Shown: positions 35,749-42,412 of the stretch, one piece after another
Layout of the letters: every line of letters begins with the position of its first letter
Position numbering within the stretch: the stretch's first letter is position 1
Assembly: GCF_900107435.1 (NCBI RefSeq)
Contig: NZ_FNPZ01000003.1
Coordinates: 496,001-560,000 of the forward strand
From: Herbiconiux ginsengi
GTDB taxonomy: Bacteria; Actinomycetota; Actinomycetes; Actinomycetales; Microbacteriaceae
DNA length: 64,000 nucleotides
Reading direction: 5' to 3'
Notes under the pieces: generated by a model
Databases searched by the model: none
Seen by the model: only the letters and a program-made list of their open reading frames with translations
What the model was told of the DNA's origin: nothing
Translations under genes and position numbers: made by a program

Positions 35749-36939
35749 TCATGCCGCGGAGGATCCGGCACGGATGCCGCGTCGGTCGCGCAGGCTCCTG
35801 AGCCCCGCGCGGAGCTCCTCGACGAGGATCTCCGGCTGCTCGAGCGCGGCGAAGTGCCCGCCGTTGTCGGCCTCGCCGTAGTGGATCAGATCGCTGTAGG
35901 CGTCTTCGATCCAGGTTCGCGGCAACCGAGGGATGTCCCGGGGAAACACCGTCACAGCGACCGGCAGGGTGAGTTTCGGCCCGGCCATGGTGGCCGACCG
36001 GTTCTCCCAGTAGATTCGCGCTGATGAGGCGGCACTGTTGGTGAACCAGGCGAGGGATATCGCATCCAGGATGGCGTCGACGCTGAGGGCGTCCTCCGCC
36101 AGTCCGCGGTTGTCGGTCTTGGACTGGTACTTCTCGTAGATCCAGGCCGCTTGGCCGGCCGGCGAGTCGGCCAGCGCGAATCCGACGGTCTGCGGTTTCG
36201 TGGCCTGCAGGTGGTTCGATCCGCCGAGCGGTCCGGAGTAGAGGGCCAGGCCGTCCACGGCGTGCTGCTCGTCGGCGGTGAGCGTGTCGGGGATTCGATC
36301 CGGGAAGGCGTAGGGCGTGCTCAGGTGGATTCCGAGGAGGCCGTCGGGCCGCAGGGCGCCGAGGGCCGTGGTGACGGCCGCGCCCCAGTCGCCACCGTGC
36401 GCCGACCACGCGCGGTAGCCGAGGCGACTCATGAGCTCCACCCATGCTTCCGCGATGCGGGTGACGGTCCAGCCGGTGTCGGTCGGCTTGCCGGAGAACC
36501 CGAATCCGGGCAGCGACGGGATGACGACGTCGAACGAATCGCTGACGGCCCCGCCGTGCGCGACGGGGTCGGTGAGCGGGCCGATCAGCTTCAAGAAGTC
36601 GGCGTTCGCACCCGGCCAGCCGTGCGTCAGGAGCAGAGGCATCGCACCGGGGTTTCCCGACCTGACGTGGATGACGTGGATGTCGACCCCGTCGATCGTG
36701 GTCACGAACTGGGGGAAGGAATTCAGCTCCGACTCGAAGCGGCGCCAGTCATAGTCTCGCTGCCAGTAGGAGACGAGCGATCGGGCGTTCTCCACGCGAA
36801 CGCCTTGCGACCAATCAGGAACGGTCTCCGGAACGGGCCACCGGGTTCCGGCCAACCGCTGTGTGAGGTCGTCGATCTCGGAGTCCGGGATCGTGACGCG
36901 GAAGGGACGGATTGCTGTCGGGGGAGTGGATGCGGTCAT
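35749..36939 (-). CDS. Epoxide hydrolase (EHN-domain, microsomal type)
   Basis: A 396-residue epoxide hydrolase. The N-terminal EHN segment (IPDSEIDDLTQRLAGTRWP) is characteristic of the microsomal/juvenile-hormone hydrolase group. The alpha/beta core has oxyanion motif LLTHGWPGANADFLKLIG, nucleophile Asp in SAHGGDWGAAVT and His in ADNGGHFAALEQP. It opens epoxides to diols. AGGAG lies five bases before ATG 36939. It is divergent from a TetR gene and the 136-base gap holds three palindromic operators, so it is very probably repressed by that TetR and induced by an epoxide-like compound. Confidence 0.92.
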   Translation of the reverse strand: MTASTPPTAIRPFRVTIPDSEIDDLTQRLAGTRWPVPETVPDWSQGVRVENARSLVSYWQRDYDWRRFESELNSFPQFVTTIDGVDIHVIHVRSGNPGAMPLLLTHGWPGANADFLKLIGPLTDPVAHGGAVSDSFDVVIPSLPGFGFSGKPTDTGWTVTRIAEAWVELMSRLGYRAWSAHGGDWGAAVTTALGALRPDGLLGIHLSTPYAFPDRIPDTLTADEQHAVDGLALYSGPLGGSNHLQATKPQTVGFALADSPAGQAAWIYEKYQSKTDNRGLAEDALSVDAILDAISLAWFTNSAASSARIYWENRSATMAGPKLTLPVAVTVFPRDIPRLPRTWIEDAYSDLIHYGEADNGGHFAALEQPEILVEELRAGLRSLRDRRGIRAGSSAA

Positions 36940-36974
36940 CTGGTCTCCTGATCTCGATCGAGGCGCGCAATCGA

Positions 36975-37038
36975 ATTGCACACCGGTGTGCAATGCACAC
37001 TGCTGTGCAGACTACGCAATTGCACACGCGTGTGCAAT
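36975..37038. promoter_or_regulatory. Three palindromic operators between epoxide hydrolase and TetR genes
   Basis: ATTGCACACCGGTGTGCAAT (36975-36994) and ATTGCACACGCGTGTGCAAT (37019-37038) are perfect 20-base palindromes; between them TGCACACTGCTGTGCA (36994-37009) is an imperfect 16-base version. Centres are 17 and 27 bases apart. The divergent TetR protein is the obvious ligand. Confidence 0.88.
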
Positions 37039-37075
37039 GATCGGATCGTGACGATCGAATTCCGGGGCGTGTGAC

Positions 37076-37675
37076 GTGGTTGAGACGAGAGACCGGATCC
37101 TGGATGTCGCGATCGAGGTGCTCGGCAAGAACCCGGATGCGGGCATGGCCGACGTCGCCTCGGCTGCCGGCGTCGTCAGGCGCACCGTCTATGGATACTT
37201 CCCGTCACGATCCGGTCTCGTGCTGGCGCTCACCGAGCGCGCGGTGAGCGAGATCACCGCCGTGCTCGCCGAAAGCGCCGCCGTCGACGACGCGGGCGAT
37301 GCCGCCGCCGACGAGGCGTGGGCCGACTTCATCGAGCGCCTCTGGCCGCTGGTGCACCGCTACCGCGTGCTAGTGGTTCTCCGACGAGGTGAATTCGGGA
37401 AAGACATCCACGCCCTTCTCGCACCGATCGAGAAGACGCTCGCCGAACTGGTCCAACGGGGCCAGGATGCCGGGGTCTTCGGCCGACACCTCCCCGCAGA
37501 CATCCTCAGCCAGGTGGCCTGGTCGGCGGTGTTCGCCATCGCCGACGACGACCTGTCCCGCGGAGCGCGCGGAAGGCGCGACGCGCTCGGAGTCGCGGCG
37601 CCGACGATCACGAGCCTGCTCATGCTCGGAGTCCCCGAGCCGCGCGCACGTGCCTTGGCCGAGCGTCGATCCTGA
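37076..37675 (+). CDS. TetR-family repressor, likely controlling the epoxide hydrolase
   Basis: A 199-residue TetR protein starting at GTG 37076. The DNA-binding domain is VETRDRILDVAIEVLGKNPD, then MADVASAAGVVRRTVYGYFPSRSGLVLAL; the ligand domain follows from about residue 55, with WADFIERLWPLVHRYRVLVVL. Length is normal. The upstream gap carries three near-identical palindromes and the divergent gene is an epoxide hydrolase, so an inducible epoxide-response switch is likely. Confidence 0.9.
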   Translation: MVETRDRILDVAIEVLGKNPDAGMADVASAAGVVRRTVYGYFPSRSGLVLALTERAVSEITAVLAESAAVDDAGDAAADEAWADFIERLWPLVHRYRVLVVLRRGEFGKDIHALLAPIEKTLAELVQRGQDAGVFGRHLPADILSQVAWSAVFAIADDDLSRGARGRRDALGVAAPTITSLLMLGVPEPRARALAERRS

Positions 37676-37718
37676 CTGCCGTCTTTCATCCTGCCGTACT
37701 GCTCCGGCTAGAGAACGA

Positions 37719-38051
37719 TCACGCCTGGATTTCCGTCGGTCGGCTCGATGAGCGCTTCCTGACCTCACGCAGAACGATCTGCTCGGGGCACACGGTCGAG
37801 AGGAAGTCTCCGACCGAGAGAGCGAGCCTTTCGCCCACGAGTGAGTAGAGGATGCGGTTCGCGTCACGCCGCTCGGTGACGAGGCCGGCCTGCCGCAGCA
37901 CGCTGAGATGGCGAGAGATCGTGGGGCCCGTGGCGTTGAACCGCGCCACGATCTCGCCGGCCGCCATCTCGCCGTCTTTGAGGTCTTGCAAGATCTGCCG
38001 CCTTGTCGGATGGGCGAGCGCGGAGAAGATGTCCGACGCCGAATCTGTCAT
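37719..38051 (-). CDS. ArsR-family transcriptional regulator
   Basis: A 110-residue winged-helix repressor: DIFSALAHPTRRQILQDLKDGEMAAGEI, then GPTISRHLSVLRQAGLVTERRD and a beta wing (NRILYSLVGERLAL). One Cys (TVCPEQ) lies near the C-terminus and no metal-binding Cys motif is seen in helix 3, so it is probably not a metal sensor. It is divergent from the NAD(P)-binding protein gene at 38119 with a 67-base gap that holds two TAGC-N2-ATTAGCG words. Regulation of that gene is likely. Confidence 0.9.
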   Translation of the reverse strand: MTDSASDIFSALAHPTRRQILQDLKDGEMAAGEIVARFNATGPTISRHLSVLRQAGLVTERRDANRILYSLVGERLALSVGDFLSTVCPEQIVLREVRKRSSSRPTEIQA

Positions 38052-38061
38052 GTTTGCAATC

Positions 38062-38105
38062 TAGCACATTAGCGATATACGGTGTAGCCAAATAGCTAAT
38101 TAGCG
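38062..38105. promoter_or_regulatory. Paired operator words TAGCACATTAGCG and TAGCTAATTAGCG
   Basis: Two 13-base words that differ at two positions lie 31 bases apart in the ArsR-epimerase gap, at 38062 and 38093. The second contains the perfect palindrome GCTAATTAGC and ends just before the GAAGGAG ribosome site of the epimerase gene. Likely ArsR sites. Confidence 0.6.
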
Positions 38106-38118
38106 AAGGAGTGTCGTC

Positions 38119-39057
38119 ATGCGGATCGCAATTACCGGGGGTGCTGGGTTCGTCGGCCGTCACCTGGCCGAGAGCCTCGACGCAGAAGACACTGTCATCG
38201 TGTCGCGGCGTACGGGCGTGGAGATCGATGACGTCGACGCTCTGACGGCGGCGTTCGCCGGGTGTGACGCGGTCGCGCACTGTGCCGGCATCAATCGCGA
38301 GATCGGTGACCAGACATTCCAGCGGGTGCACGTCGAAGGAACGCGTGCGGTCGTCGAGGCCGCACAGCGAGCCGGAGTGAAGCGGATCGTGATGTTGAGC
38401 TTTCTGCGGGCGCGGCCCGACTGCGGTTCGGGCTACCACGAGACGAAGTGGGCGGCGGAAGAACTGATTCGCCGTTCGGGAATCGACCACACCATCCTCA
38501 AGGCGGGAATGATCTACGGTCCCGGCGATCACATGATCGATCACGTCACGAAGGCGGTGCGCTCGTGGCCGGTGTTCGGAACCGTCGGATTCACGGAGAA
38601 GAAGGTTCGCCCGATCCCCGTGCAGGAGGCGGTGGCGGTGCTCCGTGCGGCGCTCGCCGGACAGGTGCCGGAGTCGACGGTCGCGGTCATGGGGGCGGAA
38701 GAGCTCGAGCTCGGCGCCGCGGTCAGGCGTATCGCCCGAGTCGCCGGTCGGCGGCCCCTTTACGTGCCGCTGCCCGTGTGGGCGATCAAGGCGCTGGCGC
38801 AATTCACGGAGTGGACGATGGTCACTCCTCTCGTGGCGAAGGCGCAGGCGCGCATGCTCGCCGAGGGCGTCAATGAGCCTGCGCCCTACGCGCCAGAGCC
38901 TCCGGTCGGTATCCGGCCGTCACTGCCGTTCAGCGAAGACCTGATCAGAGCGGCACTCCCCGAGGGCCGGTTCGGCGCGGGAGATCTTCGCGTGGCGCGG
39001 TGGTGGGCGTCGGGCGCACGCGTGCGGGCCGATCGTGCGGTGGGCAGTGCTCGGTAG
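38119..39057 (+). CDS. NAD(P)-binding atypical SDR/epimerase (NDUFA9-like)
   Basis: A 312-residue extended/atypical short-chain dehydrogenase. ITGGAGFVGRHLAESL is the NAD(P) motif; the active-site Tyr/Lys pair is GYHETKWAAEEL (about residues 102-113), and DHTILKAGMIYGPGDHM is the conserved substrate-domain entry. The pattern resembles NDUFA9/nucleoside-diphosphate-sugar epimerase relatives such as YfcH-like or ubiquinone-chaperone proteins. The C-terminal 60 residues are basic. GAAGGAG precedes ATG 38119. Divergent ArsR control is likely. Substrate unknown. Confidence 0.85.
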   Translation: MRIAITGGAGFVGRHLAESLDAEDTVIVSRRTGVEIDDVDALTAAFAGCDAVAHCAGINREIGDQTFQRVHVEGTRAVVEAAQRAGVKRIVMLSFLRARPDCGSGYHETKWAAEELIRRSGIDHTILKAGMIYGPGDHMIDHVTKAVRSWPVFGTVGFTEKKVRPIPVQEAVAVLRAALAGQVPESTVAVMGAEELELGAAVRRIARVAGRRPLYVPLPVWAIKALAQFTEWTMVTPLVAKAQARMLAEGVNEPAPYAPEPPVGIRPSLPFSEDLIRAALPEGRFGAGDLRVARWWASGARVRADRAVGSAR

Positions 39058-39067
39058 CGTTGACCGC

Positions 39068-39490
39068 GTGCAGACCAACGACTACGACAGCTTCGCCGAG
39101 GCATACGCGGCGGAGAACGAAAGCAATTTCGTCAATGCCCACTACGAACGGCCTGCGGTGCTCGCCCTGGCCGGTGAGGTGACCGGGCACAGGATCCTCG
39201 ATGCCGGATGCGGCGCCGGCCCGCTCGCTGCCGCACTTCGTGAACGGGGCGCCACCGTTACGGGGCTGGACAAGAGTGCCGAGATGATCGCCCTGGCCCG
39301 GCACCGCCTCGGCGATGACGCAGACGTGCACGTGGGGGATCTCCGCGACCCGTTCGCGGCTACGGGATTCCAACTCTCGGTCATCAGCGAGCTGCAGCCC
39401 GATCCGGCGGCGCGTGAGTCGTTCCCGGATGATTTCGAGCGGCTGGCTTCCCCCATGGGATTCCTCTTTCGTCGTCGTCAAGGTCACTGA
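39068..39490 (+). pseudogene. SAM-dependent methyltransferase remnant with internal deletion and C-terminal frameshift
   Basis: The frame begins YDSFAEAYAAENESNFVN and has the SAM motif RILDAGCGAGPLAAALRERG and GLDKSAEMIALAR of a class I methyltransferase, but directly after HVGDLRDPFA it jumps to GFQLSVISELQPDPAARESF, normally the last 40 residues of a protein of about 240. Roughly 90 central residues are missing. The end is also shifted: the next phase reads FVVVKV where the current one reads FRRRQGH, consistent with one extra base near 39463. Start GTG 39068 is assumed. Probably non-functional. Confidence 0.7.
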
Positions 39491-39497
39491 CACCGCA

Positions 39498-39540
39498 CCT
39501 GGCCGCGGTGTCGCAGAAGCCGCGTTCAGGCGCGGCCAGG
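39498..39540. terminator. Hairpin between convergent genes
   Basis: CCTGGCCGCG (39498-39507) pairs perfectly with CGCGGCCAGG (39531-39540) across a 23-base loop, between the methyltransferase remnant and the ATPase gene. No T-tract is present, as is common for actinobacterial terminators. Confidence 0.5.
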
Positions 39541-39541
39541 G

Positions 39542-40087
39542 TCAGAACCCGCTCGCGAGCGCTTCGAGCTGGCGGAGCCGCTCGCTCGGGCTCCCGACGA
39601 CCTCCACCACCTTCAGTCGCGAACCGACGAGATCAGGGTCATCCACCAGATCCATCAGCACGTCGTTCATCGCGCTCCTCAACTCCGGGTCTTCATCGGC
39701 GCCGACTTCGATCGCATCGGCGGAGTTGAGCGGCAACACGACGAGCAGGTCGACATGACCAAGCGCCTCCGCGGTGACGATCGCCGACCGCTCGAGGAGT
39801 TCGGGAGAGCTGGATGCGCCCGTCACCTCCTCGAGAGCCATCAAGTAGGCGAGGAAGTCGAGTGGCCCACGCTCCGCGATGACGTTTCCCGCCACCTCGT
39901 CAGAACCGAGCCGCTCGGCTGCGACACGCAGCTGCCTGGCGAACAGGGCGGCGCTCGGTTGGTCCCAGGCCTCGTCGATGAGGTCGAAGGGGTCGGGCAA
40001 CACCGCGAAGTCCGGGTGGCGAAGCGCGAAATCGGAGATCAGCGTGCTCTTTCCGCTCGCGTGTGTGCCCGAGACGACGATCCGCAT
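39542..40087 (-). CDS. AAA/P-loop NTPase, kinase-like (AAA_28 type)
   Basis: A 181-residue P-loop protein. MRIVVSGTHASGKSTLISDF is the Walker A region at the very N-terminus; VIAERGPLDFLAYLMAL resembles the nucleotide-kinase ERGxxDxxAY motif, and VDLLVVLPLN is a Walker B-like strand. This is the AAA_28/NadR-kinase-like group, which includes small-molecule kinases and uncharacterised ATPases. Substrate unknown. Start ATG 40087. It stands upstream of nothing on its strand except a gap, and is not obviously part of the nearby RNA repair cassette. Confidence 0.8.
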   Translation of the reverse strand: MRIVVSGTHASGKSTLISDFALRHPDFAVLPDPFDLIDEAWDQPSAALFARQLRVAAERLGSDEVAGNVIAERGPLDFLAYLMALEEVTGASSSPELLERSAIVTAEALGHVDLLVVLPLNSADAIEVGADEDPELRSAMNDVLMDLVDDPDLVGSRLKVVEVVGSPSERLRQLEALASGF

Positions 40088-40307
40088 GTCGTGATGCTAG
40101 CGCGGACACGGGTGCTCTGAGGCATCGGCCGGCCAAGGCGAGAACGCCGTCGATGAGGGCGACTCGGCCCTCCGCAATCAGCACCGGGTTGCCTAACCGT
40201 GTCCCACCCGATGTTCCACGGCCGTCGCCGCCGGGTCACCCGACTCCATCGAGGGCGCGCAGCCGATCGCAAATCCCGTCTGAGAGTTCGTCTGAAGCCG
40301 GGTCTCG

Positions 40308-40862
40308 TCACACCGGCCAACCTGGTTGCGGAGTTCGATCATCATTCCGACCGAGGCGTCCTGTCCACGATGGCGTCAGTGAACCATCTCGACCGGGAAT
40401 GATCCCCAATTCCTCACCCGTGAATCGGAAGCCGACCTTCTCAGCAACCCTCAACGAGGGCGTGTTGCCGACGACGCATTCCCACAGGATCTCAGCCCGA
40501 TCGCTCCGCTCGAAGACGGCGTCTACCACTGCCGCGAGTGCTTCGGGCATGATGCTGCGCCCCCGATGCGGAGCACCGAGCCAGAAGCCGACCATCCCGC
40601 TGTGCGTGCGAACTCCGATGGCGCCGAGCATGTCCTGACCACGGCGTTCGCGAATCGCCCAGGTCCATTCCTCGCCGCGTAACCACCCATCCGGCACGAA
40701 CGAACTGACGAAGTACTCCGCGTGCTTTCGTTCGTATGGCCACGGCGTCGTCATGAACCCTTCGAACACCGGATCAGCGCAGTACGAGGCGATGAGATCG
40801 ACGTCCCTCGCAACCGGTTGGTCGAGTACCAGGCGCTCAGTGGTCAGAGAGAACGGTTCCAT
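40308..40862 (-). CDS. RimJ/RimL-type GNAT acetyltransferase
   Basis: A 184-residue acetyltransferase. FSLTTERLVLDQPVARDVDLIASY is the usual RimJ/RimL N-terminus; VGFWLGAPHRGRSIMPEALAAVVDAVF holds the acetyl-CoA loop (HRGRSIM in place of the RGxGxG), followed by CVVGNTPSLRVAEKVGFRFTGEE with the conserved Asn. It may acetylate a protein N-terminus or a small molecule. ATG 40862 begins the domain. It is divergent from hen1 with a 128-base gap. Confidence 0.85.
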   Translation of the reverse strand: MEPFSLTTERLVLDQPVARDVDLIASYCADPVFEGFMTTPWPYERKHAEYFVSSFVPDGWLRGEEWTWAIRERRGQDMLGAIGVRTHSGMVGFWLGAPHRGRSIMPEALAAVVDAVFERSDRAEILWECVVGNTPSLRVAEKVGFRFTGEELGIIPGRDGSLTPSWTGRLGRNDDRTPQPGWPV

Positions 40863-40990
40863 GGCGGGCAATCGTAGCGGTGTGATGGACGTCAACCGCG
40901 CGTGTTCGGGGTCGTTCCTACAAACGTTGGATAACTGCAGACACACAGCCATAAACTGAACGGCCACCATCCGCTGATCGAAGGATCCTC

Positions 40991-42412
40991 GTGCTCGTCA
41001 CCGTCACCTCGACCGCGCCCACGGCATCCAATCTGAGCCACCTGCTACGCAAGCACCCCGATCGCGCACAGGAGTTCTCGCTCAGCGTCGGCACGGCGCA
41101 CGTCTTCTACCCGGAGGTCTCCGACGAGCGCTGCACTGTGGCCATGCTCCTCGAGGTCGATCCCATCGGGCTGGTGCGCGACAAGAACTTCAAGGGAAGC
41201 GATGCCGCAGCTCTCGCCCGCTACGTGAACGACCGGCCCTACGCCTCGTCCTCGATGGTCGCCGTTGCGCTCGGCCAGGTCTTCCGCACGGCCATGAACG
41301 GAACGAGCGAGTCGTTTCCGGAACTCGCGGCCGCTGCGCTGCCCCTCGAGATCACCGTCGCGGCGGTGCCCGCCCGGGGCCGCGACACCGCCGGCCTGGT
41401 CACTCGCCTCTTCGAACCACTCGGCTGGGTCGTCGAGGAGACACCGATCCCTCTCGACCCCGAATTTCCGGAGTGGGGTGACTCCGTCTACGTCGACCTC
41501 GTTCTGCGCGGCGAGATCCGGCTGAGCGACGCGCTCCGTCACCTTTATGTGTTGCTGCCCGTGCTCGACGACTCCAAGCACTATTGGGTGAGCGACGACG
41601 AAGTGGGCAAGCTCCACCGAGCCGGGCAGGGCTGGCTGCCCGATCACCCCGAGCGCGAGCTCATCACGCGCCGCTACCTCGCCCATCAGCGTTCGATGGT
41701 CGATGCGGCGACGGATCTCCTGGCGGCCGATGCGCGACTGACCGAACTCGACGATATCGTCCCGGATGACGGCGCAGGGCCCGGTGCGCTGACCCGTCCG
41801 GCGCCGCTCGCCCCGCAGCGCGCGGAGGCGGTGCTCTCGGCACTTCGCGATGTGAGCGCCCACTCGGTCGCCGATGTCGGCTGCGGCGAAGGTGCCCTTC
41901 TCAAACGGCTGGTCGCGGATCCCTCCTTCACGAAGATCATCGGCTCGGATGTGTCGCCGAGCGTCCTCGCGAAGGCAGACCGTGCTCTCAATCTGCGCGA
42001 GGCGAGCGATCGCCTGCGGGAGCGAGTGCAGCTGGTTCAGTCGTCTGTGACCTATCAGGATGACCGTCTGGCCGGCCTCGATGCGATCGTGCTCATGGAA
42101 GTGATCGAACACGTCGACCCGGAGCGGCTGGCTGCACTCGAGGCCTCGGTCTTCGGCGCCGCAGCGCCCGGCGCGGTCGTCGTGACGACGCCCAACGGCG
42201 ACTACAACGCGCTGTTCGAGTCGCTCGCTGCCGGCACCTTCCGGCACGCCGACCACCGCTTCGAGTGGTCACGCGCCGAGTTCGCGGCCTGGGCGGACGG
42301 GGTCGCCCTGCGCCGTGGTTACACGGTCGAATACCGCACCATCGGTGACATCGACGCGGATCTCGGCTCCCCGACTCAGCTCGCTCTGTTCCGAAAGGCC
42401 ACCGACCGATGA
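40991..42412 (+). CDS. hen1: Hen1, RNA 3-prime-terminal ribose 2-prime-O-methyltransferase (bacterial RNA repair)
   Basis: A 473-residue bacterial Hen1. The N-terminal half is the Hen1-specific domain that partners Pnkp (LRKHPDRAQEFSLSVGTAHVFYPE, later RYLAHQRSMVDAATDLL). The C-terminal methyltransferase has SAM motif SVADVGCGEGALLKRL (about 291-306) and the metal-site cluster LMEVIEHVDPERL (Glu, Glu, His near 369-373) with a further His in HADHRFEWSRAEF (about 420). It methylates the 2-prime-OH of a cleaved RNA end before ligation, protecting repaired tRNA from being cut again. Its stop overlaps the pnkp start by ATGA. Confidence 0.94.
   Translation: MLVTVTSTAPTASNLSHLLRKHPDRAQEFSLSVGTAHVFYPEVSDERCTVAMLLEVDPIGLVRDKNFKGSDAAALARYVNDRPYASSSMVAVALGQVFRTAMNGTSESFPELAAAALPLEITVAAVPARGRDTAGLVTRLFEPLGWVVEETPIPLDPEFPEWGDSVYVDLVLRGEIRLSDALRHLYVLLPVLDDSKHYWVSDDEVGKLHRAGQGWLPDHPERELITRRYLAHQRSMVDAATDLLAADARLTELDDIVPDDGAGPGALTRPAPLAPQRAEAVLSALRDVSAHSVADVGCGEGALLKRLVADPSFTKIIGSDVSPSVLAKADRALNLREASDRLRERVQLVQSSVTYQDDRLAGLDAIVLMEVIEHVDPERLAALEASVFGAAAPGAVVVTTPNGDYNALFESLAAGTFRHADHRFEWSRAEFAAWADGVALRRGYTVEYRTIGDIDADLGSPTQLALFRKATDR

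Noticed and set aside
40088-40307. Possible gene in the gap between the ATPase and the acetyltransferase
   Set aside because: Short pieces look protein-like (VLIAEGRVALIDGVL) but no frame has both a start and continuous character.
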